Positions 19,720 through 27,912 of a stretch of 64,000 nt of DNA are shown piece after piece. Numbering within the stretch: position 1 is the stretch's first letter; every line of letters starts with the position of its first letter. Below the pieces are notes generated by a model that had not been told where the DNA came from, ran no database searches, and worked only from the letters and a program-made list of their open reading frames with translations. Source of the stretch: Pseudomonadota bacterium (lineage in GTDB: Bacteria > Bdellovibrionota_C > UBA2361 > OMII01); contig JAPLFS010000032.1 in NCBI GenBank assembly GCA_026390555.1, positions 16,001 to 80,000 on the forward strand. The letters run 5' to 3'. The position numbers were made by a program, and so were the translations under genes.

Positions 19720-22129
19720 GCTTCCTTGCCCCTACGATCTTTTTGCGCCGTCCAAGGAGTGCAAGTTCAAGGACCTCACTCACATGCTTAACAGGAATAA
19801 ATTGAATCTGCTTGCGTTGCTCCTCGGGAATCTCCTCAAGGTCCTTTATATTCTCAAAAGGAATAATAATCTTACTAATGCCGTACTGCAGCGCCGCAAG
19901 TGCCTTTTCACGCAGCCCCCCTACCGCCAGAATATTCCCACGCAACGTCATCTCTCCGGTCATGGCGAAGTCCTTCGAGACCTTTCGCCCTGAGAGCGCG
20001 GAAACAAGCGCCGTCGCGATCGTAATACCGGCGGATGGTCCATCTTTAGGCGTTGCTCCACCCGGCACATGCACATGGATGTCATGCTTTGCATAGAAAT
20101 CCGCCTCAAGCCCAAGTACCGCCGCGTTCGCGCGCGCATAGAAGAGCGCAGCCTGCGCTGACTCCTGCATGACACTGCCAAGTTGCCCTGTAAGCGTTAG
20201 CCCGCCGGTGCCTTTGGCGAGCGACACCTCAATCGGCATAACCTCACCACCATGAGTAGTCCACGCTAAGCCACGTACAAGGCCAATTGCCTCCAGTTGC
20301 TCAGTCATCTCGGGATCGTACTTGGTTGGACCAAGGAGCTGCGCTACCCGCTCCTCATCGATTGAACCAACGATCTTTTTGTGTTCTGCCACATCGCGCG
20401 CAACCTTACGGAATAGCGCGCCTATCTCGCGTTCAAGTCCACGCACACCCGCCTCTCGTGTATAGCGATCTATAACGAGCTGCACTGCTGGATCTGAGAT
20501 CTTAATCTTACGGCCCTTAAGTCCCGCCTCTTCGAGTTGTCGTGGAATAATATAGGTGGTGGCGATCTTGTGCTTCTCCTGTGAGGTGTATCCCGGTATG
20601 AAGATAATCTCCAACCGATCAACCAGCGCCTCGGGGATCGTATCAACCGTGTTTGCTGTCGCAAGGAAGAGCACGTCTGAGAGATCAAACGGGACGTTTA
20701 AATAATGATCTCTAAACTCTGCATTTTGGTGCGGATCAAGCACCTCAAGCAGAGCCGATGCTGGATCTCCCCTAAAGTCTGCGCCAATCTTATCTAATTC
20801 ATCAAGTATAAAGACTGAGTTCTTACTTCCGCTCTGCTTAAGCCCCTGCAGGATGCGCCCCGGGAGCGCTCCAACATAGGTCCGTCGGTGCCCACGGATC
20901 TCAGCTTCATCGCGCATACCGCCGAGCGACATGCGATTAAACTTTCTGCCGAGCGCCCGCGCGATCGACTTACCAAGAGAGGTCTTGCCTACTCCTGGTG
21001 GCCCCACGAAACAGAGTATCGGCCCTTTTGATTCAGGATTAAGCGCACGCACGCTCAGATACTCAAGGATCCGATCCTTTACCTTGTCGAGGCCGAAGTG
21101 ATCTTCATCTAGTATCTTCTTAGCCGCCTTAAGATCAACCTGATCCGTTGTTCTAGTATGCCACGGCAGATCTGTAATCCACTCCAGATAGGTACGCAAC
21201 AGGGCGAACTCGGCCGACTCAGCGCTCATATGTTCAAGCCGCTTGAGCTGCTTGAAGGACTCCTCTTTGGCCTGCTGCGGAAGCTTCAGAGTAGTTAACC
21301 TAGTACGTAAGGCCTGTAGATCATCTGAACCGGTATCAATATCGCCGAGCTCACGCTGAATCTGTTTAATCTGCTCACGCAAATAATATTCGCGTTGATC
21401 CTTACTCATCTCGTCGCGCGCTTTATCCTTAATCTTTTCCGTCAGGATAAACTTATTGAGATCCTCCGTAATCGCCACATCGGTCAAACGCAGGCGCTTA
21501 AAAGGATCAAGCTCCTCAAGGGCCGCCTGTGCATCCGCAAGTTCAATCTTGTAATGCGCCAGGATAACATCGGCGAGCACCCCTGGATCATGGATCTCCT
21601 CGGTAACGATCAGCATCTCCTCAGGCAGATGTTCGTACTCAACTAGCACCTGCAGGTTTTCACGAATGCGGTTCATTATAGCCTGATTCTCGGCTGAGAG
21701 TTTGCGCGCGGGTGGTAACGCCAGTGGCTCAATTTTAGTGACGAGGTAGCGCTGTTTTAATTCGTACTTTCGCGCCTGCGCGCGCACAAGTCCCTGCAGC
21801 AAAACCTTATAGCGCCCATCTGGAACCTGCAGAGCACGCACAACATGCGCAACAACGCCGACCCTATATAGGTCACGACCAACCGGATCTTCAGCTTCGA
21901 TATTCTGTTGTGCAACAACAAAGGCCAGGCCATCACCTGCCATGGCCGCCTCCATGGCGCGAATACTGGCTGGACGAGTTAGATAGAGCGACATCATAAC
22001 ACCTGGGAAGGGCACCATGTCTTTAGCTGCCAGTACAGGCAGGGTTTCGGGCACATCGATCGGTTCCGGTGCTGAGACCCCTGAACGCTTGCTCATTCGT
22101 TTTTGCTGCTTTGCTTTGCTCTTCGCCAT
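19685..22129 (-). CDS. lon: ATP-dependent protease Lon
   Basis: Cytoplasmic AAA+ serine protease, 814 residues. N-terminal LON substrate-binding domain (LPVLAAKDMVPFPGVM, about 30-220), AAA+ module with Walker A GPPGVGKTSLGK and Walker B VFILDELDKIG, and C-terminal protease with the catalytic Ser in DGPSAGIT and the Lys in LREKALAA. The ribosome site GAGGAAACG precedes the ATG. A small hairpin CTAGTG/CACTAG lies upstream at 22208-22224; I saw no CIRCE or other heat-shock operator. Confidence 0.97.
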   Translation of the reverse strand: MAKSKAKQQKRMSKRSGVSAPEPIDVPETLPVLAAKDMVPFPGVMMSLYLTRPASIRAMEAAMAGDGLAFVVAQQNIEAEDPVGRDLYRVGVVAHVVRALQVPDGRYKVLLQGLVRAQARKYELKQRYLVTKIEPLALPPARKLSAENQAIMNRIRENLQVLVEYEHLPEEMLIVTEEIHDPGVLADVILAHYKIELADAQAALEELDPFKRLRLTDVAITEDLNKFILTEKIKDKARDEMSKDQREYYLREQIKQIQRELGDIDTGSDDLQALRTRLTTLKLPQQAKEESFKQLKRLEHMSAESAEFALLRTYLEWITDLPWHTRTTDQVDLKAAKKILDEDHFGLDKVKDRILEYLSVRALNPESKGPILCFVGPPGVGKTSLGKSIARALGRKFNRMSLGGMRDEAEIRGHRRTYVGALPGRILQGLKQSGSKNSVFILDELDKIGADFRGDPASALLEVLDPHQNAEFRDHYLNVPFDLSDVLFLATANTVDTIPEALVDRLEIIFIPGYTSQEKHKIATTYIIPRQLEEAGLKGRKIKISDPAVQLVIDRYTREAGVRGLEREIGALFRKVARDVAEHKKIVGSIDEERVAQLLGPTKYDPEMTEQLEAIGLVRGLAWTTHGGEVMPIEVSLAKGTGGLTLTGQLGSVMQESAQAALFYARANAAVLGLEADFYAKHDIHVHVPGGATPKDGPSAGITIATALVSALSGRKVSKDFAMTGEMTLRGNILAVGGLREKALAALQYGISKIIIPFENIKDLEEIPEEQRKQIQFIPVKHVSEVLELALLGRRKKIVGARKRGKRREISLRP

Positions 22130-22316
22130 CGTTTCCTCTATTTTACTACTGCGCTCTTATTGCTAAGATTAGATTACAGCGCCCCATAGGTAGGTTCATC
22201 CTTAGCGCTAGTGGAGCACACTAGATAACTCCCCCTATCCTTTGACTATAAACTCGTAGTTGCCCCAACAAAACAGCAAATCTTCAGATCTGTGCTGTTT
22301 CTTGAACTAAATTAGC

Positions 22317-22608
22317 AGGTTGCTACTGATTTAATACCTGCTTAATACCTTCTGATCGCCCTCCAGCGGAGCTGTCTCGTCCTCAGCCATACTGGGCGCC
22401 GTAATGACCTCGTTATACCCCTCGGTTGCCTGCATCGGCATCTTCTCCTGAAACATAGTTGGCGTAACCTCAACGACATATAGCGCTCGCCGCACCTCAC
22501 CCTGCGTGTCTATTGATACCGCGCCCGTTACACCATCGTAGGGTGGTAGTTGTGTCAGCGCCTGTGCGAGCGGGATGCGCTCCTGCTTACTGCGCTTAAT
22601 GGCATTGA
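22317..22608 (-). repeat. Left copy of a 292-bp direct repeat flanking the accessory island
   Basis: Aligns base for base with 27621-27912 without gaps. By manual count there are 14 mismatches, all in the first 174 bp; 22491-22608 (118 bp) is identical to the right copy. It corresponds to the 3' end of the receptor-type lipoprotein gene plus about 14 bp beyond its stop. Confidence 0.9.
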
Positions 22609-22624
22609 AGTAACCCCGTACCAA
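22331..22624 (-). pseudogene. 3'-terminal fragment of the receptor-like lipoprotein gene (displaced gene end)
   Basis: An open frame of 97 codons that duplicates the last ~90 residues of the 632-residue protein encoded at 27635-29533, from NAIKRSKQERIPLAQALTQL to the C-terminus. Six residues differ (for example MQ for LK near the end). The conserved part begins inside the first 10 codons and no signal peptide or upstream domain is present, so it is not a functional receptor. It is best read as the original gene end displaced by island insertion, or as the island's spare copy. Confidence 0.85.
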
Positions 22625-22660
22625 TGATCGTAACCAATGATCGTACCAATGATCCGCAGC
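22611..22660. repeat. Short direct repeats at the island's left inner border
   Basis: TAACCCCGTACCAATGAT (22611-22628) recurs exactly at 24973-24990. Next to it, CCAATGATCGTA-type units repeat three times between 22621 and 22655. These border the AAA/DUF4143 and DUF2490 genes as direct repeats. Confidence 0.7.
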
Positions 22661-22792
22661 TTTCTTAGCCCCAATTATTTTTGACTATTGATATCAATTA
22701 GCCTCGACATTTTTCTATATACTACACATAATAGAGTATGTTTTTTACGATCTGAAATAAATTACCAATAAATACAACATGATAGCACGTCA

Positions 22793-24127
22793 ATGCAACG
22801 ACTAATAAATAGACAGTTAGAAGCCTGGAAATCCTCTCCACAGCGCAAGGTTCTCCTCGTGCGAGGTGCACGCCAAGTTGGGAAAACATATAGCGTTAGA
22901 GAGTTTGGGGAAACGTATAATTCATATCTTGAAGTAAACTTTTTAGAGTCAGCAGAAGTTGGTCGCTTCTTTCAGTCGGGAAACTTATCACCACGGTCGC
23001 TACTAGAAAAACTACAGATCTATTATGGAAAGACAATTATCCCAGGACAGACGCTGCTCTTCTTTGATGAGATTCAAGCCTGCCCAGAAGCATTAACAGC
23101 ACTCAGATTCTTCTATGAGCAGATGCCAGAGCTTCACGTTGTGGCAGCAGGATCGTTACTAGAATTCGCACTTCAAGAGATCCCATCGCATGGAGTTGGC
23201 AGAATAGAGTCAATTTTCATGTATCCACTCTCATTTAAGGAATTCTTAAATGCAACAGATAATCAGCTATTAGCACAAGCAATCGATGGCGCTACGACAG
23301 AGTCAGCACTTGATTTGCCGATTTATGGAAAGGCTGTGGATTTATTTAAAATATATTCGATCATTGGCGGATTGCCCCAGATTGTAAAGGCATTTATAGA
23401 CACCAAAGATACTTCTATTTGCCTAAGTTTGATTGAAGATCTCTTGCTTGGATACGAAGATGATTTTGCAAAATATAAGACTAGAATTAGCAGTCAAAAA
23501 TTAAAAGACGTATTAACCTCAAGTGCTCGCCAAGCCGGAGGAAAGTTTGTTTACTCGCATGTCAATCCTGGCAGTAATATCAGTGGCTACGATCAAGCGT
23601 TGCAGCTGCTAGAGTTGGCTGGGCTAGTTTATAGAGTTTATAAAACAGCCGCTAATGGAGTTCCTCTTGGGGCGCAGGTCGATCGAAAGAGCTTTAAGGT
23701 GATTCCATTTGATCTAGGTATCTATAATAAATTGCTGAACTTAAATCCTTCTCAGATAATTATTGCTGAACCACAATCTTTTGTTCACCTTGGTGCATTG
23801 GCTGAAGTTGCTTGCGGCTGCGAATTAATTTCTCATGCTTCGCCTCGACAAAGAGCGGCACTGTATTATTGGAGCAGGGATGTGCGCGGTACAAACGCAG
23901 AGGTTGATTATATTATTCAATATAAAGAGCGTTTAGTCCCGATTGAGGTCAAAGCTGGCACCAAGGGCAAAATGCAGAGTCTCTACCGTTTTTTAGATGA
24001 GAAACAGGGAGAGCTCGCTATTCGCTGCTCATTAGAAAATTTCTCTCAATATCGCGCCCCCAGCGGCAATTCACTAGTTAAGGTAATTCCGATCTTTGCA
24101 ATTGGCAGTTGTAAAGAGATCAGCTAG
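22793..24127 (+). CDS. AAA-family ATPase with C-terminal DUF4143 (PD-(D/E)XK-like) domain
   Basis: 444 residues. The AAA_14 P-loop is LLVRGARQVGKTYSV (about 20-34), with Walker B LLFFDEIQACPEAL and a sensor-like HVVAAGSLLEFAL. The DUF4143 half carries NAEVDYIIQYKERLVPIEVKAG, a D...E-x-K pattern of the PD-(D/E)XK nuclease fold. Function of the family is unknown; members are common, strain-variable accessory genes. The DNA here is clearly more A/T-rich than the flanking chromosome, supporting transfer. It converges on the DUF2490 gene. Confidence 0.88.
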   Translation: MQRLINRQLEAWKSSPQRKVLLVRGARQVGKTYSVREFGETYNSYLEVNFLESAEVGRFFQSGNLSPRSLLEKLQIYYGKTIIPGQTLLFFDEIQACPEALTALRFFYEQMPELHVVAAGSLLEFALQEIPSHGVGRIESIFMYPLSFKEFLNATDNQLLAQAIDGATTESALDLPIYGKAVDLFKIYSIIGGLPQIVKAFIDTKDTSICLSLIEDLLLGYEDDFAKYKTRISSQKLKDVLTSSARQAGGKFVYSHVNPGSNISGYDQALQLLELAGLVYRVYKTAANGVPLGAQVDRKSFKVIPFDLGIYNKLLNLNPSQIIIAEPQSFVHLGALAEVACGCELISHASPRQRAALYYWSRDVRGTNAEVDYIIQYKERLVPIEVKAGTKGKMQSLYRFLDEKQGELAIRCSLENFSQYRAPSGNSLVKVIPIFAIGSCKEIS

Positions 24128-24136
24128 TTACAAAAA

Positions 24137-24186
24137 ACTACCTGACTAAATATCAATAAACTCTCTTTAAAAAAAGTGTAGGTAGT
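24137..24186 (-). terminator. Candidate terminator between convergent island genes
   Basis: On the minus strand ACTACCT and AGGTAGT (24180-24186 and 24137-24143 on the plus strand) can pair across a long A/T-rich loop, and the second arm is followed by TTTTTTG. It would end the DUF2490 transcript or the convergent ATPase transcript. The loop is long, so efficiency is uncertain. Confidence 0.4.
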
Positions 24187-24192
24187 GTTCTC

Positions 24193-24885
24193 CTAGAAAT
24201 TAAGAAACGCCATCATCATCATCGCATTGATATAACGCCCGCCGTCTTCATCAAACCTCTGCGAACGTTCGCCAAGGTATCCGATCTCGTATCGACCTGG
24301 GCCGTACTTCACATAAGGGCCGAAGAAGAATCGATCTCGATCAAACCCTCCTTGCGGTCCTTTAAATTGGGAATTGAGGTTCACAAAGATCTCGTTGTAA
24401 CCGGTAAGACCATAGTGGCCCGAATCAGAGAGCGCATAGCTTCCGCGCAGGAGGTATCTGGTTCGATTCGAAGGCCCTGCAGCGTCCTGAATAAATCGTT
24501 GCTCTTGGCGCAAGCGATGCTGCCAATCGAGCCCCCATCGGGAATCCTTGATGAGCACCTGTTGCCAGATTCGGCTCTCGTTACGGAAATCCTCCTGGTA
24601 GTGGCTGTTCATGAACGTTGGTGTCCATGCGTATCCTAGGAAGAGGGCGATGTTTGGGTTTATGTTGTACCCAATCGCGGGTCGAATCAGAAGTCGTTCT
24701 AATCGGGAGATGTCGTCACCAACGCGGGGTTGCGCCTCCATATACGCGAACCACTCCTTATTGAGATTGACCTGCGTGATTACCTGTGTCCAACTTTGGA
24801 CGTCGGTGTTTTGTGCGAAGGTCTTCGTAAAAGGAATTACATATACCGCTAGTGTAGCGAAAAGAAGTCCTACTAACTTTCTCAT
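24193..24885 (-). CDS. DUF2490 outer-membrane beta-barrel-like protein
   Basis: 230 residues with a signal peptide (KLVGLLFATLAVYVIPFTKTFA) and alternating aromatic/polar beta-strand patterns. QSWTQVITQVNLNKEWFAYMEAQPRVGD and RLRQEQRFI are typical of DUF2490, and the last residue is Phe (MAFLNF), the usual sorting signal of outer-membrane barrels. Function is unknown. Carried on the island between the ATPase and Fic genes. Confidence 0.8.
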   Translation of the reverse strand: MRKLVGLLFATLAVYVIPFTKTFAQNTDVQSWTQVITQVNLNKEWFAYMEAQPRVGDDISRLERLLIRPAIGYNINPNIALFLGYAWTPTFMNSHYQEDFRNESRIWQQVLIKDSRWGLDWQHRLRQEQRFIQDAAGPSNRTRYLLRGSYALSDSGHYGLTGYNEIFVNLNSQFKGPQGGFDRDRFFFGPYVKYGPGRYEIGYLGERSQRFDEDGGRYINAMMMMAFLNF

Positions 24886-24972
24886 AGTATTTTCAACAAA
24901 AGGTTTTCTGGGCAGTTATTCCAATGCGGAAGAATATGCCAGCTTTTTGGAGCTTTTTTGAATAGAGATCAT

Positions 24973-24990
24973 TAACCCCGTACCAATGAT
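24973..24990. repeat. Second copy of the 18-bp island repeat
   Basis: TAACCCCGTACCAATGAT, identical to 22611-22628 and in the same orientation. Together they bracket a 2.4-kb module with the ATPase and DUF2490 genes. Confidence 0.7.
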
Positions 24991-25129
24991 TCTAAAGGTA
25001 ACCGAGTACCGCAAGCATGGCAAAACTGACAACTAGTCGGGCGAGACTTGCGTAGTAGCTTGATGTTATTATCTAAACACCTCGGCCTGTTGCGATAACG
25101 ACACGCCCCACAAGACTATCTTTTGCCGC

Positions 25130-25164
25130 TTGAAAAAGAAAGTATAGTAGGCTATTCTTTCTTT
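25130..25164 (+). promoter_or_regulatory. Promoter and palindromic operator-like site before the Fic gene
   Basis: AAAGAAAG (25135-25142) and CTTTCTTT (25157-25164) form a perfect 8-bp inverted repeat with an inner ATAG/CTAT pair. A -35-like TTGAAA (25130-25135) and -10-like TATTCT (25153-25158) at 17-bp spacing overlap it, so a protein bound here would block transcription. The winged-helix end of the Fic protein makes autoregulation plausible. Confidence 0.5.
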
Positions 25165-25186
25165 AGTTGAAAAGCAAAGAAGATTT

Positions 25187-26356
25187 ATGCCTAAAAACAA
25201 GCGGTTGGGCACCTACGTTACATCCAGCGTTGCGAGCAAATGTTACCGCGCATTTGTACCACCGCCGCTACCCCCCGAGCCTCCTATCGATCTGAGTTCC
25301 CTGGCTGGTCTACTTGCGAAAGCCTCTAAGGCAGCCGGCAGGCTCGACGGTCTGGCAGACATTTTGCCCGACAGCAGCTTGTTCCTCTATTACTACATTC
25401 GCAAGGAAGCGGTCCTATCGTCGCAGATTGAAGGTACGCAATCGTCGTTGTCTGACCTACTTCTTTACGAGAGCACTGAAGGGCTTTCAGTCCCTGTTGA
25501 TGACGTGGAGGAGGTCTCCTCTTACGTCGCGGCGTTCGAGCATGGATTGCGACGTATCCAGAGCGGGTTCCCACTCAGCTTGCGCCTGATTCGGGAGATG
25601 CACAAAATTCTGCTCACCAAGGGACGAGGGAGTCATAAGCAGCCCGGCGAATTCCGCACCTCGCAAAACTGGATCGGTGGCTCGCGTCCTGGTAATGCCC
25701 GGTTTGTTCCACCTCCTCCTGATCGTCTAGCTGAATGCCTGGATGCTTTCGAGAGATATCTGCATCGCGAAGAAAGACCGTATTCATCCCTGATTGATGC
25801 AGGGCTCATTCATGCTCAGTTTGAAACGATCCACCCGTTTCTCGATGGAAACGGCCGCATCGGGCGCCTTCTCATTACATTTTTCCTCATCGTAATGGGG
25901 GATATGAAGAAACCCTGGCTTTACCTAAGCCTGTTTTTCAAGAACAACCGCACGGAATACTACGACCGCTTGAATGCTGTACGCCAAAAAGGAGACTGGG
26001 AGGGGTGGCTTGATTTCTTTCTGCACGGAGTTGCAGAGACCGCGGACCAGGTCGTGATGACCAGCCAGAAGATTTCTCAACTCTTCGCATCGGATAGGAT
26101 CAAAATCGCCGCTCTCAAACGTGCCGCTATAAGTGCGACTGAGGTGCATGAGATATTGCGGAAACGAGCGATGATTTCAGCCATCGAGGCTTCCAAGATG
26201 CTCGATCTAAGTGTGCCTACCGCGAGGCATGCGCTTCAAAACCTTCAGAAGCTTGGGATTGTGAAAGACATAAGCGGTAGAGGTAAAGAACGAATCTACG
26301 TCTATACAGAACTTGTCACGCTACTTGAACAGGGTACTGGGTCAATCGCCGATTAA
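25187..26356 (+). CDS. Fic domain protein (class II, probable AMP-transferase) with winged helix
   Basis: 389 residues. The N-terminal part holds the inhibitory motif (S/T)xxxE(G/N) as SSQIEG at 78-83, which blocks ATP binding in class II Fic proteins. The catalytic Fic motif HPFLDGNGRIGR lies at 216-227, so nucleotide transfer (AMPylation of a hydroxyl on a target protein) is chemically intact. The last ~80 residues (EASKMLDLSVPTARHALQNL) look like a winged helix-turn-helix. ATG at 25187 follows a GAAGA ribosome site. Target unknown; often accessory or toxin-like. Confidence 0.92.
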   Translation: MPKNKRLGTYVTSSVASKCYRAFVPPPLPPEPPIDLSSLAGLLAKASKAAGRLDGLADILPDSSLFLYYYIRKEAVLSSQIEGTQSSLSDLLLYESTEGLSVPVDDVEEVSSYVAAFEHGLRRIQSGFPLSLRLIREMHKILLTKGRGSHKQPGEFRTSQNWIGGSRPGNARFVPPPPDRLAECLDAFERYLHREERPYSSLIDAGLIHAQFETIHPFLDGNGRIGRLLITFFLIVMGDMKKPWLYLSLFFKNNRTEYYDRLNAVRQKGDWEGWLDFFLHGVAETADQVVMTSQKISQLFASDRIKIAALKRAAISATEVHEILRKRAMISAIEASKMLDLSVPTARHALQNLQKLGIVKDISGRGKERIYVYTELVTLLEQGTGSIAD

Positions 26357-26470
26357 ACCTACTTAACCCGTGGGGCGAAGGTTGCCCTAGCGTCAGTGGA
26401 TCGTGCTTAATTAATGCAATAGGCCAGTCAGTTAAAATAGTTTAATATCGGGCAGTCAGCGCCCTAACAT

Positions 26471-26491
26471 CCGATAATGATCCATTATCGG
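26471..26491. repeat. Perfect 9-bp palindrome between Fic and hydrolase genes
   Basis: CCGATAATG (26471-26479) and CATTATCGG (26483-26491) pair around ATC. No T-run follows, so it is not a clear terminator. Its right arm is part of ATTATCGGAAG (26484-26494), which recurs inverted at 27372-27382 after the hydrolase gene. Confidence 0.6.
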
Positions 26492-26580
26492 AAGTAACGA
26501 TTCAGCTCACCATTCAAGAATATCTTCGTCAATTGGAAGTGATCTTAATTCTAGTTACACGTAATCTTATTTGCAGTAGC

Positions 26581-27342
26581 ATGAGTCACTCTATGAAAAA
26601 GATCGAAGAGACTCTGATTATAACTTCTCCAGATAAAAAGAAGATTTACACTACAATTGGGTATCCCGAGAGAAAATCAAAAACGCTTGTGTTGTTTGTC
26701 CATGGATTAGCTTCAACTGAGCTATGGCCAACGATGTTGCTAGGTAGTTGGTACTTTCGAAAGTTAGGATATGCCTACTGCCGGATCAATTTGTATGATT
26801 GGCGGCCTGGTGCTCGGAGCCTGATGACCTCAGATCTACTCCAGCATTCTCTTGACGTGGATACCGTAGCGGCAGTATTACAAAAAAAAGGTTTTTCCAA
26901 AATATTGGCTGTAGGACACTCTTTTGGCGGTTTAACTCTACTTCAATCAAATACAGCTGCATTCAAAGCGATTAGCTTATGGGATATTTCTTCTTTTATT
27001 TCACATCCTCCAAAAAAGAGATTTAAAACGGTTCGTTCTTCTGGAGCTATATACTTGCCTGGGGCGTATGAGTTGTTGATGTCTGATAAATTCCGACAAG
27101 GCATGGTTAATTTCCCTAATGAACTTGAGCTGATTTCAAAAATCAAGATACCAACACAGATTTGCTATGCAGCTGGCAAGAATGCTGTGCTAATAGAAAG
27201 CAGTAAAAGATATTTTAAGAACCTTCAGACAAAAAAGGAATTGGTGGCTATTCCGAATGCTAGCCATTCCTTTACAGAGGAAGGAAAGTCGGAGCAACTT
27301 TTTAAAAAGACAGATCGCTGGTTCCGAAGATTTATTGATTAG
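26581..27342 (+). CDS. Alpha/beta hydrolase
   Basis: About 253 residues from ATG 26581 (ATG 26593 also possible; a TTG further upstream lacks support). VLFVHGLAST provides the oxyanion region, VGHSFGGLTLL the nucleophile elbow with catalytic Ser, and NASHSF the His; the acid is probably near KNAVLIESSKRYF. No signal peptide, so cytoplasmic. The DNA is A/T-rich like the ATPase gene in the same island and unlike the flanks. Substrate unknown. Confidence 0.82.
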   Translation: MSHSMKKIEETLIITSPDKKKIYTTIGYPERKSKTLVLFVHGLASTELWPTMLLGSWYFRKLGYAYCRINLYDWRPGARSLMTSDLLQHSLDVDTVAAVLQKKGFSKILAVGHSFGGLTLLQSNTAAFKAISLWDISSFISHPPKKRFKTVRSSGAIYLPGAYELLMSDKFRQGMVNFPNELELISKIKIPTQICYAAGKNAVLIESSKRYFKNLQTKKELVAIPNASHSFTEEGKSEQLFKKTDRWFRRFID

Positions 27343-27634
27343 CTACCTAAATGAGCTAAAGAAGAGCCTATCTTCCGATAATCTTATCTTATCGACACAG
27401 ACATGATTGGCCCCTAATTAGTTATGATAAAATATATTATCAATACTAAAAGAATTTAGAAAATTCTATTCTGAAATTCATCTTATTTACAGCAACCGAG
27501 TATTCGATACTTGATAACTTGATAAACGGATGTCTTAGAAGATGTGTATGTCTCAGGGTGAAAATCAACCATGTGTTACTCGTTGCACCGTTACCCTTGA
27601 GCACGATAAGGCCGTAAAGGAGGTTGCTACAGAT
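27343..27634. other. Intergenic stretch at the island's right border
   Basis: About 290 bp between the hydrolase and the receptor-like lipoprotein gene. It contains CTTCCGATAAT (27372-27382), a small hairpin CGATAA/TTATCG (27376-27394), A/T-rich sequence with no frame I can support, and the start of the right direct repeat at 27621. Confidence 0.6.
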
Positions 27635-27912
27635 CTAATACCCGCTTAATACCTTCTGATCGCCCTCTAGCGGAGCTGTCTCGTCCGCAGCCATATTGGG
27701 TGCCGTAATGACCTCGCTATACCCCTCAGTTGCCTTCAAAGGCATCTTCTCCTGAAACATAGTTGGCGTTACCTCAACGACATATAGCGCTCGTCGCACC
27801 TCACCCTGCGTGTCTATTGATACCGCGCCCGTTACACCATCGTAGGGTGGTAGTTGTGTCAGCGCCTGTGCGAGCGGGATGCGCTCCTGCTTACTGCGCT
27901 TAATGGCATTGA
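27621..27912 (-). repeat. Right copy of the 292-bp direct repeat flanking the island
   Basis: Lies at the 3' end of the intact receptor-like lipoprotein gene and 14 bp beyond its stop. It matches 22317-22608 at about 95% by manual count, with all mismatches toward the gene's stop. Recombination between the two copies would remove about 5.3 kb and leave one complete gene. Confidence 0.9.

Larger units (their letters stand above)
24886..25186. other. Intergenic stretch between DUF2490 and Fic genes
   Basis: About 300 bp without a convincing gene. It holds the second copy of the 18-bp repeat (24973-24990), the divergent upstream region of the DUF2490 gene, and the palindrome and promoter of the Fic gene at its right end. 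Confidence 0.6.

Noticed and set aside
22621..22660. CRISPR-like array from the CCAATGATCGTA repeats
   Set aside because: Units are about 12 bp and contiguous with no spacers, and no cas genes are near; the Cas4-like nuclease at the window end is far away and of RecB type.
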